From positions 131,001 to 195,000 of the forward strand of contig NZ_CP015405.2 of the NCBI RefSeq assembly GCF_001689125.2: a stretch of DNA of 64,000 nt, given 5' to 3'. The translations under genes were made by a program, and so were the position numbers. The DNA is from Blautia pseudococcoides (lineage in GTDB: Bacteria > Bacillota > Clostridia > Lachnospirales > Lachnospiraceae). Under the pieces are notes generated by a model. The model saw nothing but the letters and a program-made list of their open reading frames with translations. It did not search any database and was not told the DNA's origin. Positions 59,450 through 64,000 of this stretch are shown piece after piece (position 1 is the first letter of the stretch; every line of letters starts with the position of its first letter).

Positions 59450-59727
59450 ATCAAAAATCTCCTTTTAAACATTTTCCTCTATTATAATCTCTAAAAATAA
59501 AAGGTGCAAGAAATTTCTTTTTTATACTTGTAGCATAAAAGATAATTTTATATTATAATTTATGATATCTTTAAAAAAAAACCATACATTGTTCCGCTTA
59601 ATATATGCAGCATACAATACTTCTGCACGAAACAGGCACTTATTATTTCCATTAAACTTTAACATGCCATTGTACCGCCGGCTTACCCGTCCCCATCCCA
59701 ATACCAACCAAAAAGGAGCTGTCCCAC

Positions 59728-60162
59728 ATGCTGACAATAGAAACCAACACCCCTCAAGAAACCTTCGCCCTAGGCCAATACCTGGCCAAAAAAGCCACTC
59801 CGGGCCAAATCTACACCCTAAACGGTGACCTGGGCACCGGCAAAACCGTCTTCACCCAAGGCGTAGCCAAGGGTCTGGGTATAGACGAGCCTGTCAACAG
59901 CCCAACCTTCACCATAGTCCAGATTTACGAAAGCGGCCGTCTGCCCTTCTACCATTTTGACGTTTACCGCATCGGTGACATAGAAGAGATGGAAGAAATC
60001 GGATACGATGATTACTTCTTTGGCGAAGGCGTCTGTCTCATAGAGTGGGCAGAGCTAATCGAGGAACTTCTCCCACCGGATATCATAAAAATAACAATAG
60101 AAAAAGACCCCTCCAAAGGCTTTGATTACAGAAATATAACCATAGAAGGTCTAAATAAATAA
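59728..60162 (+). CDS. tsaE: tRNA threonylcarbamoyladenosine ATPase TsaE
   Basis: The 144-residue ATPase aids the TsaBD complex that makes t6A37 in ANN-reading tRNAs. The P-loop GDLGTGKT lies near 33-40, with SPTFTIVQIYESGRLPFYHF near 58-77 and VCLIEWAELIEELLPPD near 102-118. It is first in the TsaE-TsaB-RimI cluster; the AAAAAGGAG site is 13 bases upstream. Confidence 0.95.
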   Translation: MLTIETNTPQETFALGQYLAKKATPGQIYTLNGDLGTGKTVFTQGVAKGLGIDEPVNSPTFTIVQIYESGRLPFYHFDVYRIGDIEEMEEIGYDDYFFGEGVCLIEWAELIEELLPPDIIKITIEKDPSKGFDYRNITIEGLNK

Positions 60163-60176
60163 GGAGATGACAAAAA

Positions 60177-60905
60177 ATGAAAATCTTAGCACTTGACAGT
60201 TCCGGGCTGGTAGCATCCGTTGCCGTAGTGGAAGACGATATACTGGTGGCTGAATACACCATGAACTACAAGAAAACTCATTCCCAGACCCTGCTTCCCA
60301 TGCTGGACGAGGTGAAAAAAGCCATATCCCTGGACTTAAATTCCATTGATGCTATAGCAATAGCTGCCGGTCCCGGCTCCTTTACCGGACTCAGAATAGG
60401 CTCCGCAACCGCCAAAGGCCTGGGCCTTGCCCTGAATAAACCTCTGATAGGTATTCCCACTGTAGATGCCCTTGCCTATAACCTATACGACACAGCCCCG
60501 GACACGCTGATCTGCCCCATCATGGACGCCAGAAGAAAACAGGTCTACACAGGCCTATACTATTTTGAAAACCATACCTTGAAAATAGTAAGACCACAGG
60601 ACGCCCTCCCTATGACAGACCTGATAGAGGAACTGAACCGGAGAGAAAAATCGGTTATTTTCCTGGGTGACGGCGTCCCTGTTTACCGGGAGCTCATAGA
60701 GGAGACATGCCGTGTCCCCTATTCCTTTGCCCCTGCTCATGTGAACAAACAAAGAGCAGCCGCTGTTGCTGCCCTTGCCAAGATTTACTATAAGGAAGGA
60801 AAAATGGAAGACGCCGCAGAGCATCAGCCGGATTACCTGAGAGTATCACAGGCTGAGAGAGAACGCGCGGAACGCCTTGCTAAAGAAAAAAATGCTGATA
60901 ATTAG
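60177..60905 (+). CDS. tsaB: t6A biosynthesis protein TsaB
   Basis: The 242-residue protein is the TsaD partner and scaffold. It begins with MKILALDSSGLVASVAVVED and has the typical IAIAAGPGSFTGLRIGSATA near 61-80 and GIPTVDALAYN. It lacks the metal-binding histidines of TsaD, as expected. It overlaps the end with rimI by 14 bases. Confidence 0.95.
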   Translation: MKILALDSSGLVASVAVVEDDILVAEYTMNYKKTHSQTLLPMLDEVKKAISLDLNSIDAIAIAAGPGSFTGLRIGSATAKGLGLALNKPLIGIPTVDALAYNLYDTAPDTLICPIMDARRKQVYTGLYYFENHTLKIVRPQDALPMTDLIEELNRREKSVIFLGDGVPVYRELIEETCRVPYSFAPAHVNKQRAAAVAALAKIYYKEGKMEDAAEHQPDYLRVSQAERERAERLAKEKNADN

Positions 60906-61326
60906 AGATATGCGCCCTGAAGACACCACAGCAGCGGCGCAGATTGAAGCGGAAAATTTTTCACGACCCTGGCAGGCATCCGGTTTTCTGGATGCCGTGC
61001 ACTCGGCCCATGCAATTTATTTTGTTGCGGAGCTTGACGGCGTTATCATAGGATACGCAGGTATGTGGACAGCCCTGGACGAAGGTGAAATAACCAATGT
61101 CTCCGTAAAATCCTCCTGCTGGGGAAAACATATAGGGCGTCAGCTTGTGGAGGCACTTGTGGAGGCAGGCAAAAAAGCAGGGGTCTCCTCCTTCTTTCTG
61201 GAAGTGCGCCAAAGCAACAAAAGGGCAATCGCTCTGTACCGTTCCTGCGGTTTTGAAGAGGCAGGACTAAGAAAAAACTTCTACGAGTCTCCCACGGAAC
61301 ACGCCGTCGTAATGTGCAAAAGATAG
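60892..61326 (+). CDS. rimI: Ribosomal-protein-alanine N-acetyltransferase-like RimI
   Basis: The 144-residue GNAT enzyme acetylates the amino terminus of ribosomal protein S18 in model species. ATG 60892 is preferred (MLIIRDMRPEDTTAAAQIEA); TTG 60877 is possible. GNAT motif A is EGEITNVSVKSSCWGKHIGR near 61-80, then SNKRAIALYRSCGFEEAGLR. The rimI-tsaB link is a common one in Firmicutes. Confidence 0.93.
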   Translation: MLIIRDMRPEDTTAAAQIEAENFSRPWQASGFLDAVHSAHAIYFVAELDGVIIGYAGMWTALDEGEITNVSVKSSCWGKHIGRQLVEALVEAGKKAGVSSFFLEVRQSNKRAIALYRSCGFEEAGLRKNFYESPTEHAVVMCKR

Positions 61327-61344
61327 CAGAGCTGCTATCTTTTT
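61321..61344 (+). terminator. Terminator of the tsaE-tsaB-rimI operon
   Basis: AGATAGCA pairs with TGCTATCT around GAGC and is followed by TTTT. The rimI stop codon lies within the stem. Confidence 0.85.
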
Positions 61345-61453
61345 CTATATCTGCAACTGTTTCCCACTGGGTTTCTGCACATATTTTTTGTATAATGACA
61401 GAGAAGAGACAGATATGGTTTGGCGTACAAGCTCAAAGCAGGAGGATAAATTT

Positions 61454-61702
61454 ATGCGAAAATACGAAAAAAAGGAAACAGACATGCTCACAGAGTTATA
61501 CTGCAACCGCTGCGGAAAGAAACTGCATGTGGAAAACGGTATCGCTATGGAAGGGGTTCTTCCTGTAGACATAACCTGGGGATATTTTTCCAAAAAAGAC
61601 ACGCAGCGCCACCAGTTTGACCTGTGTGAGGACTGTTACGATGAGATTATCCGGGGATTTGCCATACCCGTTGATAAGAAAAATGAAAAGGAATTGTTGT
61701 AG
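61454..61702 (+). CDS. Small zinc-ribbon protein
   Basis: This 82-residue protein starts at ATG 61454, 7 bases after GGAGGA. It has CNRCGKKLHVENGIAMEG and CEDCYDEIIRGFAIPVD, two CxxC knuckles of a zinc ribbon. A TATAAT sequence lies at 61391-61396 upstream, without a clear -35. It is a lone gene between rimI and rnz; its function is unknown. Confidence 0.75.
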   Translation: MRKYEKKETDMLTELYCNRCGKKLHVENGIAMEGVLPVDITWGYFSKKDTQRHQFDLCEDCYDEIIRGFAIPVDKKNEKELL

Positions 61703-61842
61703 TGGAAAAAAATGTGTGCTAAGATAGAAACGCAGTCATCGCCAAAGGCGATTCTGCATGAATTTTCAAACAGACTCCAGGTACTGTGCAGGTAGTGAAC
61801 AGTTGCCGAAGTCAATATGGAAGAGAAATGAGGATATGACAG

Positions 61843-62754
61843 ATGCTGGATGTTTGTCTATTGGGTACAGGAGGTATGATGCCGCTCCCAAGGCGGAAAC
61901 TCACCTCACTTATGACCCGCTATAACGGTAGTAATTTTATGATAGACTGCGGCGAAGGCACACAAGTGGCAGTAAAAGAAAAAGGATGGAGTTTCAAGCC
62001 AATTGATGTGATCTGTTTTACACATTATCATGCAGACCATATCAGCGGGCTTCCGGGACTCCTTTTAACCATGGGGAATGCAGAGCGCACAGAAACGCTG
62101 ACACTGATCGGTCCTAAGGGACTGGTTCGTGTAGTTCAGGCTCTTCGTGTCATTGCTCCGGAGCTTCCCTTTGATATACAATGTATAGAGCTGACACAGC
62201 CGGAGGAGCAGATAGAACTCTGCGGATATCATATTACGGCATTCCGTGTAAACCATAATGTGACCTGCTATGGTTACTCGATAGAAATCAAGAGAGGCGG
62301 CAAATTTGACGCTTCCCGTGCAAAAGAACAGGGAATTCCCCTGCAATACTGGAATCCTCTTCAGAAAGGCCAGACTATTGAGGCGGACGGCAAAATATAT
62401 ACACCGGATATGGTCCTGGGACCTGTCAGAAAAGGGATCAAACTAACGTATACCACAGATACCCGTCCTGTAAAATCCATTGCAGAACATGCAAAAGACT
62501 CTGATCTGTTTATCTGTGAGGGCATGTACGGAGAGCAGGACAAAGAGGAAAAGGCTAAAGCGCACAAACATATGACTTTCAGGGAGGCCGCACTTCTGGC
62601 AAAAGAAGCGCAGGTAAAAGAACTATGGCTCACACATTACAGCCCGTCCCTTGTGCGTCCGGAGGAAGCGCTTCCAGAGGCGTCGAAAGTATTTCCGAAT
62701 ACCATTGCAGCCAGGGACAGACAGTCCGTGGAACTGCAGTTTGAGGAAGAATAA
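61843..62754 (+). CDS. rnz: Ribonuclease Z
   Basis: The 303-residue metallo-beta-lactamase-fold nuclease trims tRNA 3-prime ends. The zinc site THYHADHISGLPGLL is near 60-74 (H61-x-H63-x-D65-H66), with FRVNHNVTCYGYSIEIKRGG near 142-161, TTDTRP and LTHYSPSLVRPEE near the end. The length fits the short (RNase Z-S) form. It precedes tsaD, another tRNA gene. Confidence 0.95.
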   Translation: MLDVCLLGTGGMMPLPRRKLTSLMTRYNGSNFMIDCGEGTQVAVKEKGWSFKPIDVICFTHYHADHISGLPGLLLTMGNAERTETLTLIGPKGLVRVVQALRVIAPELPFDIQCIELTQPEEQIELCGYHITAFRVNHNVTCYGYSIEIKRGGKFDASRAKEQGIPLQYWNPLQKGQTIEADGKIYTPDMVLGPVRKGIKLTYTTDTRPVKSIAEHAKDSDLFICEGMYGEQDKEEKAKAHKHMTFREAALLAKEAQVKELWLTHYSPSLVRPEEALPEASKVFPNTIAARDRQSVELQFEEE

Positions 62755-62759
62755 GTGTG

Positions 62760-62781
62760 ATCGTTCAGGTGTCTGAACGAT
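62760..62781. promoter_or_regulatory. Perfect hairpin in the rnz-tsaD gap
   Basis: ATCGTTCAG pairs exactly with CTGAACGAT around GTGT. No T-run follows, so it could be a weak attenuator or an RNA-processing or stability element between the two genes rather than a terminator. Confidence 0.45.
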
Positions 62782-62815
62782 TCCGAATAAGTTCGGTGAA
62801 AAAGGAGAATGTAAA

Positions 62816-63847
62816 ATGGAGAAGACAAATGAGGATGTACTTGTCCTTGCAATTGAAAGCTCCTGTGACGAGACGGCCGCCTCTGTGGTAAAAAACGGCA
62901 GGACTATATTATCTAATATTATTTCGTCCCAGATAGAGCTTCACAAATTATACGGGGGCGTTGTTCCTGAGATCGCGTCCAGAAAACACATTGAAAAAAT
63001 TAACCAGGTTATTGAGGAAGCCCTGAAAGAGGCGGATGTGACCCTGGATGACTTAGATGCGATTGGTGTCACTTACGGACCGGGGCTTGTGGGCGCTCTG
63101 CTTGTGGGTGTGGCTGAGGCAAAGGCTATCAGCTTTGCAAAAGATATCCCTCTTGTGGGAGTGCATCATATAGAAGGGCATATTTCAGCAAATTATATAG
63201 AGCATCCTGATCTGGAACCACCGTTTCTCTGCCTGGTAGTATCCGGAGGACATACTCATCTTGTGATCGTGAAGGATTACGGTGCGTTTGAAATCCTGGG
63301 CAGGACGAGAGATGATGCGGCTGGTGAAGCCTTTGATAAAGTGGCAAGGGCTATTGGCCTCGGCTATCCGGGAGGACCCAAAATAGACAGGCTTTCCAAA
63401 GAGGGAAATGCCTATGCTTTTGATTTTCCAAAGGCGAAAGTGGACGAAGCGCCATATGACTTTAGTTTCAGCGGCGTCAAATCAGCGGTATTGAACCATT
63501 TAAACAAATGTAAAATGCAGGGAGAAGATATTGTGGCGGCAGATGTTGCGGCCTCTTTTCAGCGTTGTGTTGTTGAGGTGCTTGTGGAACATGCCATTGC
63601 GGCGGCAAAGGATCATAAGATTGACAAGCTGGCAATCGCAGGAGGCGTGGGGTCAAACAGTGGTTTGCGCACAGCTATGGAGGAAGCCTGCAGAAATAAT
63701 AAAATTCAATTTTATCATCCATCCCCCATTTTCTGCACAGACAATGCAGCAATGATAGGGGTGGCGGCTTATTACGAATATCAAAAAGGAACCAGGCATG
63801 GCCTTGATCTAAATGCGATTCCAAATTTGAGATTAGGAGAGCGCTGA
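62816..63847 (+). CDS. tsaD: tRNA threonylcarbamoyltransferase TsaD
   Basis: The 343-residue catalytic subunit transfers threonylcarbamoyl to A37 of tRNAs. It has [13 protein letters not shown] near 13-25, the metal motif [17 protein letters not shown] near 118-134 and [17 protein letters not shown] near 144-160. It lies about 2 kb from its partners tsaE and tsaB, with rnz between. The GAAAAAGGAG site precedes it. Confidence 0.97.
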   Translation: MEKTNEDVLVLAIESSCDETAASVVKNGRTILSNIISSQIELHKLYGGVVPEIASRKHIEKINQVIEEALKEADVTLDDLDAIGVTYGPGLVGALLVGVAEAKAISFAKDIPLVGVHHIEGHISANYIEHPDLEPPFLCLVVSGGHTHLVIVKDYGAFEILGRTRDDAAGEAFDKVARAIGLGYPGGPKIDRLSKEGNAYAFDFPKAKVDEAPYDFSFSGVKSAVLNHLNKCKMQGEDIVAADVAASFQRCVVEVLVEHAIAAAKDHKIDKLAIAGGVGSNSGLRTAMEEACRNNKIQFYHPSPIFCTDNAAMIGVAAYYEYQKGTRHGLDLNAIPNLRLGER

Positions 63848-64000
63848 TGAAATCCACAGCAATCGTGCTGGCTGCAGGCCAGGGAAAGAGAATGAACAGT
63901 AAAGTACAGAAGCAGTTTCTTCTAATTAAGGGGAAGCCGGTTCTGTATTACAGCCTGTCCTGTTTCCAAAACAGCAGGGAAATTGAAGAAATTATTGTTG
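63847..64000 (+). CDS. ispD: 2-C-methyl-D-erythritol 4-phosphate cytidylyltransferase, partial
   Basis: The gene starts at ATG 63847, overlapping the tsaD stop, and is cut by the window edge after 51 codons. [20 protein letters not shown] then QKQFLLIKGKPVLYYSLSCF is the IspD nucleotide-binding start (LAAGQGKRM and KQF). It acts in the non-mevalonate isoprenoid pathway. Confidence 0.88.
   Translation, partial: MKSTAIVLAAGQGKRMNSKVQKQFLLIKGKPVLYYSLSCFQNSREIEEIIV

Noticed and set aside
61710..61842. Second MITE copy upstream of rnz
   Set aside because: A TAGTGAACAG-like end is present but no matching opposite end or target duplication could be found.
62755..62815. Terminator between rnz and tsaD
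   Set aside because: The 9-bp hairpin has no following T-run, so it was listed only as a regulatory hairpin.

Overview
The window looks like the chromosome of a Firmicute of the Lachnospiraceae type (Blautia-like), with a nearly complete siphovirus prophage at about 1-43,600 followed by ordinary host genes from about 43,870 to the end. The evidence is strong AGGAGG ribosome sites, sigma-A promoters, HprK/ROK-kinase sugar control, and the gene content and order of gut clostridial phages and chromosomes. The genus is an inference; no rRNA or marker gene fixes it. The prophage is AT-richer and densely packed, while the host genes are GC-richer.

Prophage, left to right. Positions 1-3,000 are the lysogeny and regulation end: a PH/SHOCT gene, two XRE-type regulators, a divergent promoter pair with repeated operators, an SOS-like promoter with two LexA-type boxes, and two lone reverse genes with matching promoters. 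The integrase is not in the window and should lie to the left of position 1. Positions 3,000-14,650 are the early genes read rightwards: many small proteins, a probable single-strand annealing protein, a PD-(D/E)XK nuclease, a HerA-like ATPase, a Holliday-junction-resolvase-like protein, a DUF4373 replication protein, a protein built on seventeen 9-residue repeats, and a sigma-region-4-like late regulator. Positions 14,650-17,460 hold a structured non-coding stretch, tRNA-Asn, a Panacea-domain gene coupled to a two-helix membrane protein (a likely toxin-antitoxin pair), tRNA-Ile(UAU) and a small zincin.

Positions 17,460-39,560 are the late module in standard order: fused terminase, portal, minor capsid protein, a reduced tRNA-like RNA, scaffold, major capsid, connectors, tail tube, chaperones, tape measure, tail and baseplate proteins, lectin-like fibre, BppU, XhlA-like protein, holin and endolysin. 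Positions 39,590-43,300 are a cargo region: a Rha antirepressor inserted before a second copy of an endolysin 3-prime end, then a reverse operon (tandem-HTH regulator, AP2 protein and others) and a forward gene. Both of these are controlled by promoters that carry the palindrome ATTCGTACGAAT inside the 17-bp spacer. The right phage end, with GTTAGTCAC direct repeats, lies near 43,440-43,650.

Host part. A nucleotidyltransferase, an N-acetylhexosamine-kinase-like protein and GalE form a hexosamine/galactose salvage set. They are followed by a DUF1846 protein, a 153-bp MITE with 8-bp target duplication, FtsH, UvrC, HprK with glucokinase, PBP1A, a YigZ protein, cyclophilin, the TsaE-TsaB-RimI cluster, a zinc-ribbon protein, RNase Z, TsaD and the start of IspD.
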